Shown here piece after piece: positions 35,832-44,844 of a stretch of 64,000 nt of DNA (its first letter is position 1; the number at the start of each line of letters is the position of its first letter). Origin of the DNA: Rhodospirillaceae bacterium (GTDB lineage: Bacteria; Pseudomonadota; Alphaproteobacteria; Rhodospirillales; Casp-alpha2); the NCBI GenBank assembly GCA_016845145.1, contig JAERTE010000123.1, positions 1 to 64,000 on the forward strand, given 5' to 3'. The notes below the pieces were generated by a model that ran no database searches, was not told the origin of the DNA, and worked only from the letters and a program-made list of their open reading frames with translations. Made by a program: the position numbers and the translations under genes.

Positions 35832-36977
35832 ATGCCGCACGCTTTGATCATCGATAGCGACCCGCAAACCAGCCAAACACTGCGCGAGAAGGTGCCGTCC
35901 ATCTACGATGGCGCACGATTGACCATTTCCGTGGCGCGGTCCGATGACGAGGCCCTGACATTGATCAACAAAGGCACGGAGTTCGACATCGCGCTGGTCG
36001 CTATCGACAGCCCGGCGATCAGCGGCATGTCGTTGTTTTCGCGTATCGAGGAGCGCTCGTTCCGCGTACCGCGCATTGCAGTCTCCACCAATACGGACCT
36101 GCGCGGCATCCGCAAAGCTATGAACGAGGGCGCCACCGATTTTCTGGTGAAACCTTTGCTGGTCGACGACTTCAAGGCAACGATAGAGCGCGTGCTGGCG
36201 GATGTTGAGCGACGGCGCCGCAACTGGCGCGAGCGCTCCGAATACTCAGCATTGATGCGCGAAATCGACATTGCCGGCGATATCCAGCAACGCATCTTAC
36301 CGCAGGACTTTCCGGGTATCGAAGGATATGCGGTGCACGGTTCGACAACGCCAGCCAAGACCATGGGTGGCGATTTTTACGATGTCTTCATGCTCGATGA
36401 TGAGCGCGTAGGCGTGGTTATGGCGGATGTTTCAGGTAAGGGCATTCCTGCAGCCTTTTATATGGCCGTGTCGCGCACACTGCTGCGCTCGGTCGCCATG
36501 AGTGGCGTGACACCTGAGATGTGCCTGGGTCAAGTGAATGAACTGCTGTGCGAATATCATATCCCAGGCATGTTTGTCTCAGCCCTTTATGGGGTGCTCA
36601 ATACCAAGGCGCATACCTTCAGATTCGCCAACGCCGGTCACCATCCGCCATACAAATGCAACACCTCTGGCGAGCTTTCCACTTATGAAGGCGGCGAGGG
36701 CAGCGTACTTGGGATCATCCCGGAAATGACGTTCGGTCAAGAAACGGTGGCACTTGGGCCGGAAGAGTTTATCTACATGTATACGGACGGTGTCACGGAA
36801 GCCTTCAATGACGACCGCGAGCAGTTCTCCGAGGAACGGTTGGAATCGTGCCTGTCGAAAGGCAAATTCCGTGACGCGAGAAAGATCGTCGAAACAGTAG
36901 AGAAAGCTGTAGCACATCATGTCGGTGACGCCCAACAAAGCGATGACATCACCAGCTTGGTGGTACGGCGCAATTGA
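35832..36977 (+). CDS. Receiver-domain PP2C-type serine phosphatase (RsbU/SpoIIE-like)
   Basis: A 381-residue regulator. The N-terminal receiver (residues 3-120) has a modified acidic pocket (LIIDSDPQ) and a putative phospho-Asp in LVAIDSPAISG; Lys is in FLVKPL. An arginine-rich helix (about 125-150) links to a PP2C domain with metal ligands in GGDFYDV, MADVSGKGIPAAFYM, FANAGHHPPY and YTDGVTEAFN. Such proteins dephosphorylate anti-sigma-antagonists in partner-switching systems; no STAS or kinase gene is adjacent. Confidence 0.92.
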   Translation: MPHALIIDSDPQTSQTLREKVPSIYDGARLTISVARSDDEALTLINKGTEFDIALVAIDSPAISGMSLFSRIEERSFRVPRIAVSTNTDLRGIRKAMNEGATDFLVKPLLVDDFKATIERVLADVERRRRNWRERSEYSALMREIDIAGDIQQRILPQDFPGIEGYAVHGSTTPAKTMGGDFYDVFMLDDERVGVVMADVSGKGIPAAFYMAVSRTLLRSVAMSGVTPEMCLGQVNELLCEYHIPGMFVSALYGVLNTKAHTFRFANAGHHPPYKCNTSGELSTYEGGEGSVLGIIPEMTFGQETVALGPEEFIYMYTDGVTEAFNDDREQFSEERLESCLSKGKFRDARKIVETVEKAVAHHVGDAQQSDDITSLVVRRN

Positions 36978-37019
36978 TTCAAGCAATTCGAAACACAAAA
37001 CCAGACTAGGGAGACCAAC

Positions 37020-38048
37020 ATGAAATTCATCAGAACCTCACGCCGGGCAATGCTCGGCGCCATGGCCGCTGTTGTCGCGGCGACATCCTTCACCACGGCC
37101 ACCTTGGCCGCTGACAAGATCACCGTCGGTGCGCTCCGTTTTACATCGCATTCTGCCAGCTTCGTCGCCTTCGAGCGCGGCTACTTCAAGGCCAACGGCC
37201 TGGACGTAGAGTTCAAATTCTTCCAAGCCGCTCAGCCCATGGCCGTGGCCATTGCGTCGGGCGACGTGGATTTCGGCGTCACAGCTATTTCCGCGGGACT
37301 CATCAATTTGGCGCAGAAGGGCGCCATCAAGGTTGTCGGCGGTGCACTGCAGGAAGAGAAGGGCATCGACGGCCAGGAGATATTGGTTTCCAAGAAAGCC
37401 TATGACGCCGGCGTCACCTCGGCTGCGAAACTGAAGGGCCACTCGTTCGGCATCACTCAGGCCGGGTCATCGTTCCACTACATGGCGTCGAAGGTCGCCG
37501 AGGCGGAGGGCTATGGTTCCAAAGCCGTCAAGTTCGTGCCGTTGCAGAAAGTCGGGGCCATCATCGGTGCGTTGAAATCCGGCCAGATCGATGCTTGGTC
37601 GATCGTGCCGCATTTGGCCAAGGCTTTGGCCAAGGGGCCGACGATCATGAGCATCGGTAAGATCGCCGATTACATCCCTGATTACCAAGTGACGACGGTA
37701 TTTACGTCGGCGAAAAACGCCTCGGGTAAGCGTGATCTGGTGAAACGTTTCCTGAAATCGTTCTCGCAGGGCGCGGACGATTTTAATGCTGCCCTGGTGG
37801 ACAAGACCGCCGGCGCCAAGGCTGGCGACGACATGGTTAAGCTGGTGCACAAATACGTCTACACCTCGCGCCCCTACGAAAAAGCGGCACCTTCGATCCG
37901 CAACGGCTCCATGCGCATCAACAAGAACGCGCGCATGAACCTCACCAACGTCAAGGATCAACTGGCTTGGTTCAAATCCGAAGGCCTAGTGTCCAAGGAC
38001 ATCTCCATCGATACGCTGGTCGACACGAGCTACGTCGACACATTTTAA
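37020..38048 (+). CDS. ABC transporter substrate-binding protein (NitT/TauT type)
   Basis: A 342-residue periplasmic binding protein with a twin-arginine-containing leader (SRRAMLGAMAA, cleavage near TLAA). The NMT1/SsuA-like body shows the motif SHSASFVAFERGYFKANGLDVEFKFF and GQIDAWSIVPHLAKA. It captures a small organic anion such as a sulfonate, nitrate-like ion or pyrimidine precursor; the ligand is not predictable. It leads a three-gene importer operon and is followed by a stable hairpin. Confidence 0.9.
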   Translation: MKFIRTSRRAMLGAMAAVVAATSFTTATLAADKITVGALRFTSHSASFVAFERGYFKANGLDVEFKFFQAAQPMAVAIASGDVDFGVTAISAGLINLAQKGAIKVVGGALQEEKGIDGQEILVSKKAYDAGVTSAAKLKGHSFGITQAGSSFHYMASKVAEAEGYGSKAVKFVPLQKVGAIIGALKSGQIDAWSIVPHLAKALAKGPTIMSIGKIADYIPDYQVTTVFTSAKNASGKRDLVKRFLKSFSQGADDFNAALVDKTAGAKAGDDMVKLVHKYVYTSRPYEKAAPSIRNGSMRINKNARMNLTNVKDQLAWFKSEGLVSKDISIDTLVDTSYVDTF

Positions 38049-38055
38049 GCCTGCA

Positions 38056-38085
38056 TCGGCCATCCTCCATGTGGTGGATGGCCGA
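38056..38085 (+). other. Intercistronic hairpin in the ABC operon
   Basis: A perfect 10-bp stem TCGGCCATCC (38056-38065) / GGATGGCCGA (38076-38085) with a 10-nt loop and no T-tract. It lies between the binding-protein and ATPase genes, where hairpins often protect the upstream mRNA and allow its higher expression. Confidence 0.75.
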
Positions 38086-38102
38086 CAGCGGACGGGAATA
38101 TT

Positions 38103-38870
38103 ATGGACCTCAACCTTCGCGACATCACGCACGTCTATGACGAGCTAGAGGTCTTGAGCGGCATCAGCCTGGAAATTCCACACGGCCAGATCGTCTGCAT
38201 CATCGGGCCATCGGGCTGCGGCAAGTCGACGCTGCTGCGTTTGATCGGCGGGCTGGAGCAACCGACGACTGGCGACGTATTGCAAATCGGGGAGCCACAG
38301 GCGGACTCCCTCAATCCGCTCACCTACATTTTCCAGGATTTCGCCCTACTGCCGTGGCGTACGGTGGAAGGCAATGTGAGTTTGGTTTTGGAAGATCACG
38401 ATCTGGATGCCGCCCAGCGCGAAGCCCGCATTGCCAGCGTGCTGCAACGCACGAAATTATCAGACTTCTGCACCGTGCTGCCGAAACAGCTTTCGGGGGG
38501 GATGAAACAACGCGTCGCCATTGCCCGTGCTCTCGCCGTTGATCCGGCCGTGCTGCTCATGGACGAACCTTTGTCGGCACTCGACAGCCAAACCAGTGAA
38601 CTTTTAATCGACGATCTGGTGGAACTGTGGACGCGCGAGGCGTTCACGGCGTGTTATGTGACGCACAATCTGGCCGAAGCGGTGCGCTTGGGGCACCGGG
38701 TCGTGGTGCTGTCGCGGCGACCCGGCAGAATTCGCGAGATTGTCGATATCGATATGCCGCTCTCGGAGCGCACCTCCACTCACCCGGAATTGGAAAGCAT
38801 GCGCCAGCACTTGTGGAACTTGATGCGTGAAGAAGCGCAAGCCGCCGACCAGGAATTGGCCGATGCCTGA
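38103..38870 (+). CDS. ABC transporter ATP-binding protein (NitT/TauT type)
   Basis: A 255-residue cytosolic ATPase. Walker A is GPSGCGKSTLL, the Q-loop is YIFQDFALLPWRTV, the signature is LSGGMKQRVAIARAL, and Walker B is VLLMDEPLSALD. It powers import with the permease at 38863, whose ATG overlaps its stop by 8 bp. High similarity in layout to SsuB/TauB-type ATPases is seen. Confidence 0.94.
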   Translation: MDLNLRDITHVYDELEVLSGISLEIPHGQIVCIIGPSGCGKSTLLRLIGGLEQPTTGDVLQIGEPQADSLNPLTYIFQDFALLPWRTVEGNVSLVLEDHDLDAAQREARIASVLQRTKLSDFCTVLPKQLSGGMKQRVAIARALAVDPAVLLMDEPLSALDSQTSELLIDDLVELWTREAFTACYVTHNLAEAVRLGHRVVVLSRRPGRIREIVDIDMPLSERTSTHPELESMRQHLWNLMREEAQAADQELADA

Positions 38871-39666
38871 TCGAGAACCAACCGGCGTGCGAGTGCCCTT
38901 TCGCGGCGGCGGTTTTTCGCCGAAGCCGCCCAAGGCGGTTGGGCTGATTGTCTTTGTGGCGCTGATATCTATCTGGGAGTGGGGCTCGCAATCGGGTTGG
39001 ATCAGTGCGCTGGTGTTGCCGGCGCCATCCGAGGCTTTCACCGCGTTCAAGGAATTGGCGGCATCCGGCAATCTCGCCAAACATGTGGGGACGTCGGTAC
39101 AGCGCCTGGTTATCGGCTGGACGGCGGGGACGGCGCTCGGGTTGATCGTCGGCGTTTCCATTGGGCTTTTTTCACTGGCGCGCGCCGGGTTGTTGCCCTT
39201 GGTGTCGGCGATCTTTCCGATCCCGAAAATCGCGCTGTTGCCGCTGTTCATCATCTGGTTCGGGATCGGCGAGGGTTCTAAGGTTGCGACAATTTTGTTC
39301 GGCACTTTCTTCCCAACCGTTATCGCGGTGTACGGCGGTGTCGATAACGTCGACCGTGGTTTGATCCGCATGGGGCAATCATTCGGCCTCAGCTGGACGT
39401 CGATCGTTCGTAAAATCATCTTGCCGGGTGCGTTGCCGGCCATCTTGTCGGGCGCGCGCATCTCGGCATCGATTGCCATCGTGCTGTTGGTCGCCGCCGA
39501 AATGATTGGCGCCGAGTTCGGCATCGGCGCGTACGTGTTGTTGGCGGGAAGCCTAATGGCTACGGACCAGTTGATCGCCGGCGTCGCCATGTTGTCTATA
39601 TTGGGATTGTCCGTCGCCTGGTTGATTGGCAGGGCGGAGAAGTTCTTTCTCAGATGGCGGACGTGA
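38863..39666 (+). CDS. ABC transporter permease (NitT/TauT type)
   Basis: A 267-residue inner-membrane permease from ATG 38863 (MPDREPTGVRVPFRGGG). It has about six membrane segments. The EAA-type loop appears as MGQSFGLSWTSIVRKIILPGALPAILSGARIS, which contacts the ATPase. The gene overlaps the ATPase gene, completing the importer. Confidence 0.93.
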   Translation: MPDREPTGVRVPFRGGGFSPKPPKAVGLIVFVALISIWEWGSQSGWISALVLPAPSEAFTAFKELAASGNLAKHVGTSVQRLVIGWTAGTALGLIVGVSIGLFSLARAGLLPLVSAIFPIPKIALLPLFIIWFGIGEGSKVATILFGTFFPTVIAVYGGVDNVDRGLIRMGQSFGLSWTSIVRKIILPGALPAILSGARISASIAIVLLVAAEMIGAEFGIGAYVLLAGSLMATDQLIAGVAMLSILGLSVAWLIGRAEKFFLRWRT

Positions 39667-39723
39667 GGCGGTGAATATTGATGCGGATTCAGTAAGCTGT
39701 CCGTCCAGCCCAGTTCGACCCAG

Positions 39724-39915
39724 TCAGGCCGCGTAATTCATATCCTGACCGCAGCACATCGGCGATTTGATCTTGCCGTGGCCGTTGGGGCATTGTGAAA
39801 CCTGCACTTCACTGCCGTCGTCTTTTTGCAGTTTGTCATTTTCCAACGGTGCATCGCACTTGCCGCAGGTCGCGTTGACGCTCATTCCGCAAGCGGGGCA
39901 TTCGTATGTAGCCAT
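39724..39915 (-). CDS. Small zinc-ribbon protein
   Basis: A 63-residue protein with cysteines in pairs: CPAC, CGKC, a lone C in SQCPNGH and CC in SPMCCGQDM. This implies two zinc sites or a rubredoxin-like knuckle. Small proteins of this kind recur in Rhodospirillales without known function. The 176-bp region to the next gene (39916-40091) is AT-rich and shows no further gene. Confidence 0.75.
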   Translation of the reverse strand: MATYECPACGMSVNATCGKCDAPLENDKLQKDDGSEVQVSQCPNGHGKIKSPMCCGQDMNYAA

Positions 39916-40091
39916 GGGAGCCTCTCTCTATTTGTGCTAATTAGAATTATTGTAGTTTAGGTGTTCTGGTGATTGGTTCAAGCTTAAGTATCCGACAGAG
40001 ATGTATCGGAAATTTTTCCGTGATCGTATTGATCTAGGAATTGGAATGACCAGCCAAGGCTACAAGAATTGGACTGCGATAAGGAGATTGC

Positions 40092-40844
40092 ATGATGCCG
40101 ATATTCGAAAACGGGCCTGTGAAAATTCGTTACGAGGAATCCGGGTCGGGTATTCCGCTGCTGGTCTTACCGGGCGGCGGCCTCAATGCGACAATCGCAG
40201 GTCTCGCGAATCACGCTTTTAATCCGCTCGATGAACTCAGCGATACCTACCGGGTCATCGCGCTTGATCTGCGCAATGCCAACGGCGGCCAGACGGAAGG
40301 GCCGTTGGAGATCGAGCGGACCTGGGATGGTTTTGTTGATGACCAACTCGGACTGATGGATCACCTGGGCATTGACCGGTTTATGGTGATGGGCTTTTGC
40401 ATTGGCGGGCCGATGATATGGAACTTATTGAAGCACGCGGGCGAAAGGGTGGTTGCAGCCACGTTGGTGCACCCAAGTGGCTACATCTCCAGCCACCCCG
40501 ACATCTACTACAACAATAACATCACTGGGTGGGGACCGGAGTTTATCATACGCCGGCCCGAGATCTCCATGGAGACGATTTCCGAATACCTCAACAACAT
40601 GTACACGAAGAAGGCGGACTTCGTGTTCACTGTCGAGCGCGACTTCGTGCGCAATTGCCAAACGCCGGTACTGGTCTTGCCCGACGACATCCCAGCGCAC
40701 CCTTACGCGACAGCGATGGAGACAGCGCTGCTGGCGCCGAACGCACAGGTCAGCCTTTATCCCTGGAAGGAAAACGACCGCAAGATTGCACTTGCCGTGC
40801 GCCATATCCGCAGCTTTCTGGCATTGAACGCGCTTGAGTTCTAG
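40092..40844 (+). CDS. Alpha/beta hydrolase with Cys at the nucleophile position
   Basis: A 250-residue alpha/beta-fold protein behind AAGGAG (ATGATG start). The oxyanion region is LVLPGGGLNATI. The nucleophile elbow reads MGFCIGG, so C103 replaces the usual Ser (G-x-S-x-G), as in dienelactone hydrolases. The candidate acid is in LPDDIPAHPY. A clear catalytic His is not evident near the C-terminus (AVRHIRSFL). It could be a lactone/ester hydrolase or a non-catalytic member. It converges on the GMC gene with 4-bp overlap. Confidence 0.8.
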   Translation: MMPIFENGPVKIRYEESGSGIPLLVLPGGGLNATIAGLANHAFNPLDELSDTYRVIALDLRNANGGQTEGPLEIERTWDGFVDDQLGLMDHLGIDRFMVMGFCIGGPMIWNLLKHAGERVVAATLVHPSGYISSHPDIYYNNNITGWGPEFIIRRPEISMETISEYLNNMYTKKADFVFTVERDFVRNCQTPVLVLPDDIPAHPYATAMETALLAPNAQVSLYPWKENDRKIALAVRHIRSFLALNALEF

Positions 40845-42490
40845 TGCGCGTCTTCGCGCAGCATGTCGGCTGCTTTCTCGGCGATCATGATCACCGGCGA
40901 ATTGGTGTTGCCCGATGTGATGGTCGGCATCACCGAAGCATCGACAATGCGCAAACCTTCGAGCCCGTGTACGCGCAGTCGCTCGTCGACCACGGCCATG
41001 GTATCTGAACCCATCTTGCAGGTGGCGACGGGGTGGAAGATGGTGGTGGCGATGTTGCCGGCCTCAACTGCCAAATCGGCATCCGATTGAATATGCGCGC
41101 CCGGCAGGAATTCCTCGGGCTCGTATTTGGCGACAGCCTGCGTCGCCATGATGCGACGCGTCAGGTGGATGGATTTCGCTGCCACGTCGCGGTCGGCCTG
41201 GGCGGACAAGTAATTGGGCTGGATCGACGGGTGCTCGGACGTATCGGGTGACTTGATATGGACGGTGCCGCGGCTTTCAGGGCGCAGATTGCAGACCGAC
41301 GTGGTAACGGCGGGGAAGGGGTGCAGAGGGTCACCCAGCTTGTCGGTGCTGAGCGGCTGTACATGATACTCCAAATCCGGCGTGGCGATGCGCGGGTCGC
41401 TTTTCACGAACATGCCGAATTGGCTGGGCGCCATCGTCAACGGCCCAGACTTGAACAACGCGTATTCCAAGCCCATGGAGACTTTGCCGATGAGGCTGTT
41501 CGCACGTTCGTTCAGGGTCGCGACGTTCTTCACCTTGTACACGGTACGAATCTGCAAATGATCTTGAAGGTTCTCACCGACGCCGTTCAATTCGTGCCGC
41601 AACGGAATCTCGAAACGGCTCAAGATGTCACCGCGCCCGACGCCCGATAATTCTAGAATTTTCGGCGTGTTGACCGCACCGGCTGATAAAATCACCTCGC
41701 CCGACGCCATTGCCATGGCAGGCTGTCCCTTGAGGTCGAATTCAATCCCGGTGACGCGTTTGCCATTGAACATCAAAGACGTGGTATGGGCGTGCGTGAG
41801 GACACGCAGGTTGGGTCGGTTCATGGCTGGTTTCAGGAAGGCGCGTGCGGTGCTCACGCGGACGCCTTTGGTTTGGTTGACCTCGAAGTAACCGGCGCCT
41901 TCATTGTCGCCCGAGTTGAAATCGTCCAATCGGGGTAGGCCGATCTCCTCGGCCGCTTCCAAGAAGGTATCGAGGATTTCCCAAGACAATCGTTGTTTTT
42001 CAACCCGCCATTCACCGCCTTCGCCATGCGTCTCGCTGTCGCCCAGGTGATAGTCTTCGGATTTCCGGAAATAGGGCAGCACGTCATCCCACCCCCAACC
42101 GGTATTGCCCAGTTGCCGCCATTGATCATAGTCGGCGGATTGCCCGCGCATGTAGATCATGCCGTTGATCGACGAACACCCGCCCAACACCTTACCGCGC
42201 GGGTAGGGGAGGGCGCGGCCATTTAGGCCATCGGATGGTTCGGTCGTCATCATCCAATCGGTACGCGGATTACCCATACAAAACAGATAACCGATGGGTA
42301 TGTTGATCCAGTGGTAGTTGTCTCTGCCACCGGCTTCCAACAGCAACACTTTGGTGTTCGGGTCGGCGCTCAGGCGGTTGGCCAGCACACAGCCGGCCGA
42401 CCCCGCGCCAACGATGATGTAGTCGAAAGTGCCGGTATGCGTTCGGTCGTGCGTTTTGTCGTTGGCGGCCATATGGAATCCGGAAAACAT
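40841..42490 (-). CDS. GMC-family FAD oxidoreductase (choline/alcohol dehydrogenase-like)
   Basis: A 549-residue flavoprotein (start 42490, or ATG 42472). The FAD motif is [17 protein letters not shown] signature 1 is around [18 protein letters not shown], signature 2 is [17 protein letters not shown], and the catalytic His region is HPVATCKMG with [14 protein letters not shown] at the end. It oxidises primary alcohols such as choline or long-chain polyols; the precise substrate is unresolved. Confidence 0.92.
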   Translation of the reverse strand: MFSGFHMAANDKTHDRTHTGTFDYIIVGAGSAGCVLANRLSADPNTKVLLLEAGGRDNYHWINIPIGYLFCMGNPRTDWMMTTEPSDGLNGRALPYPRGKVLGGCSSINGMIYMRGQSADYDQWRQLGNTGWGWDDVLPYFRKSEDYHLGDSETHGEGGEWRVEKQRLSWEILDTFLEAAEEIGLPRLDDFNSGDNEGAGYFEVNQTKGVRVSTARAFLKPAMNRPNLRVLTHAHTTSLMFNGKRVTGIEFDLKGQPAMAMASGEVILSAGAVNTPKILELSGVGRGDILSRFEIPLRHELNGVGENLQDHLQIRTVYKVKNVATLNERANSLIGKVSMGLEYALFKSGPLTMAPSQFGMFVKSDPRIATPDLEYHVQPLSTDKLGDPLHPFPAVTTSVCNLRPESRGTVHIKSPDTSEHPSIQPNYLSAQADRDVAAKSIHLTRRIMATQAVAKYEPEEFLPGAHIQSDADLAVEAGNIATTIFHPVATCKMGSDTMAVVDERLRVHGLEGLRIVDASVMPTITSGNTNSPVIMIAEKAADMLREDAH

Positions 42491-42668
42491 GAAATTTCAA
42501 CAATTGGATCATGCCTCATGAGGCCAGCATATCAAACCCCTCACATGCGGCTTAGCTGCGCCAATGATCGAAAACCGAGGGAATGAAAGGGAAGGTGTAC
42601 ATTTACATTTCTAGATCGGGAATTAGACTTCCTCCTTGGGGCATCAAAATTAGAGGAAGCATCCGGTG

Positions 42669-43070
42669 ATGAAGGAATTTCACCTGACCGAGCGGCTTAT
42701 GGTTGGGCATCCCGTGATTGATGGTGACCATCAGCAACTTGTTGACTTGGTCAATGCCAGCACGAGAGAACTGAGCGCGGGCAATCATGCGGTCTTCATG
42801 GAGTTATTTGCCGATTTGGTTGAACTCACCAAGAAGCATTTTGAGCGTGAAGAAGAAATATTGGCATCGCTCGGTTTTCCCAATACCCCCGCCCACTCCC
42901 ATTATCATCTCGAGATGCAAGATGAACTGGAGGCGCGATTAATGCGCTATGAGCAGACGGGGAAGTACGACGATCCGCAGACGTATTTCTATGACATGAC
43001 GCAGTTTGTAATTCATGATTTCGTCACCAAGGACTTGGAGTTCAAGTCCTTCATGCAAGAGGTGCTGTAA
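42669..43070 (+). CDS. Bacteriohemerythrin
   Basis: A 133-residue four-helix protein (ATG 42669, or GTG 42666). Di-iron ligands appear in order: DGDHQQL, KKHFEREEE, HSHYHLEM and IHDFVTKDLEF. Single-domain hemerythrins bind O2 for storage, sensing or delivery to respiratory enzymes, consistent with the micro-aerobic theme of the window. It lies alone between convergent neighbours. A short GCCGG-TTT-CCGGC hairpin follows. Confidence 0.93.
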   Translation: MKEFHLTERLMVGHPVIDGDHQQLVDLVNASTRELSAGNHAVFMELFADLVELTKKHFEREEEILASLGFPNTPAHSHYHLEMQDELEARLMRYEQTGKYDDPQTYFYDMTQFVIHDFVTKDLEFKSFMQEVL

Positions 43071-43084
43071 GCCGGTTTCCGGCG

Positions 43085-44758
43085 CTAGCTCTCGCTTCCC
43101 ATCTTTTCCAACTCAGCGTCGCGGAGGTCTTTGCGGCGTATTTTGCCGGTGGCTGTCATCGGCAATTCGGAAACGAACTCAATCATGCGCGGGTATTCGT
43201 GCGGGCTGAGGCGGGTTTTCACAAAGCTGCGGATGTCCTCTTCCAATTCAGGACTGCCATTCAGGCCGTCGGCAAGTTTGATGAATACTTTGATGTTTTC
43301 CGTCCGAACGGGGTCGGGCACTCCGATGGCGGCGGCCAGCGAGACGGCTGGGTGTTTGGTCAGGCAGTCCTCGATCTCTCCGGGACCGACGCGGTAGCCA
43401 GCGCTGGTGATCACGTCGTCCGCGCGCCCGACGAACCGGAAATAGCCGTCTTCGTCCTTCACCGCCGCGTCGCCCATACGCCACCAGCCGTTGACGATCT
43501 TGGCGTCGGTGGCCTCTTGATTGTTCCAATAGTGCAGCATCAAAACGGGATCGGGTGTCTTGACGGCCATTTCACCTTCAGTGCCCGGCGGCAATACGTT
43601 GCCATCATCGTCGATGACCTCAACGATGTGGCCCGGCGCGGCGCGGCCCATGTGGCCGGGCTTGACGTCCATGATGTCCTGGCAGTTGGCGACCACCAGG
43701 TTGCACTCGGTCTGGCCGTAGTATTCGTTAAAGGTAAGGCCGAAGTTCTCGCGTCCCCAATCCAACAGTTCCACCCCCATGGGCTCTCCGGCCACGGCGA
43801 TGGTACGCAAATTAGTGCGATAATTTGGGATATCTTTCACCTGGCGCATGAGGTTCAAGGCGGTCGGGGGCATGAAGGTATTGCGCACGCCGTACTTCGA
43901 CATCAGCTTCAGTGCCTCTTCCGGATCGTACTTCTTGGCGCGGTAAGCCAAGTTGGTGATGCCGTGATGCCACGAACACATCAGGCAGTTCATCAAGCCT
44001 CCAATCCAGGCCCAATCGGCGGGCGTCCACATCAGGTCGCCATCTTGGGGCAGAAAATCGTGAAACATCTCCATCCCCGACAAATGCCCGAACATGGTGC
44101 GATGCGCATGCAGCGCACCCTTTGGGTTACCCGTTGTGCCCGACGTGTAGCAAATGAAGGCCGGGTCTTCGGATGATGTATCGATATGGGTGAACTCACC
44201 GCGGGCCAAAGTCATGGCGGTCCAGAAATCGTAAAAAGCCGCCCCGTCCTTGCCAGCGCCAACGACCAGTATGGTCTCCAGGTCAGGCAACTGATCGTGA
44301 ATGGCTTCGAGCTTGTGCAGTTGATCGATATCGGTGATCAACACTTTTGCGCCGGAGTTTTGCAGTCTGAACGCCAGCGCATCCTCGCCGAACAGCGTGA
44401 ACAACGGGATGGAGATGGCGCCCATCTTCCATGCTGCCACGTGCGAGATGGCGGCTTCCACCGATTGGCTGAGAAATATTCCGACCCGATCGCCCGCCCC
44501 GAGTCCTTTTGCCGCCAGTAGATTTGCCAATTGATTTGAGAGAATTTTCAATTGTCGGAACGTAAATGTGACGTCCTCGACTTCGGGGTCGGCAACGATG
44601 AGCGCGGGTTTGTCGGGCGTAATGTCGGCGTGTTTATCGCAAACATCGACGCCCATGTTGAATTGCTGGGGGATATCCCACTCAAACGCGGCGCAAACAT
44701 CTTCATAGGTGGCGGCTTTAATCAGCACGAGATTCTGTCTCCCCGGTTCGTTCAGCAT
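43085..44758 (-). CDS. Acyl-CoA synthetase (AMP-forming)
   Basis: A 557-residue adenylate-forming ligase from ATG 44758 (MLNEPGRQNLVLIKAATYED); a GTG at 44830 would extend it. Core motifs are YTSGTTGNPKGALH, the A5 NEYYGQTE, and the A8/A10 region GRADDVITSAGYRVGPGEIE followed by TATGKIRRKDLRD. The layout fits medium-chain or acetyl/acyl-CoA synthetases (AcsM-like). The acid is unknown. Confidence 0.92.
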   Translation of the reverse strand: MLNEPGRQNLVLIKAATYEDVCAAFEWDIPQQFNMGVDVCDKHADITPDKPALIVADPEVEDVTFTFRQLKILSNQLANLLAAKGLGAGDRVGIFLSQSVEAAISHVAAWKMGAISIPLFTLFGEDALAFRLQNSGAKVLITDIDQLHKLEAIHDQLPDLETILVVGAGKDGAAFYDFWTAMTLARGEFTHIDTSSEDPAFICYTSGTTGNPKGALHAHRTMFGHLSGMEMFHDFLPQDGDLMWTPADWAWIGGLMNCLMCSWHHGITNLAYRAKKYDPEEALKLMSKYGVRNTFMPPTALNLMRQVKDIPNYRTNLRTIAVAGEPMGVELLDWGRENFGLTFNEYYGQTECNLVVANCQDIMDVKPGHMGRAAPGHIVEVIDDDGNVLPPGTEGEMAVKTPDPVLMLHYWNNQEATDAKIVNGWWRMGDAAVKDEDGYFRFVGRADDVITSAGYRVGPGEIEDCLTKHPAVSLAAAIGVPDPVRTENIKVFIKLADGLNGSPELEEDIRSFVKTRLSPHEYPRMIEFVSELPMTATGKIRRKDLRDAELEKMGSES

Positions 44759-44844
44759 TATTGTAGCGTGAGAGCGAAAAGGGGCCAGCGGGATTTTTTG
44801 CGGGATTTTTCGCGGGTTTCCCCCAGGCACCGGCGAGTTGAGCG

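Noticed and set aside
44780..44815. Repeated GCGGGATTTTT stretch as a terminator of the GH114-like gene
   Set aside because: The repeats are direct rather than inverted and do not form a clear stem on the minus strand.
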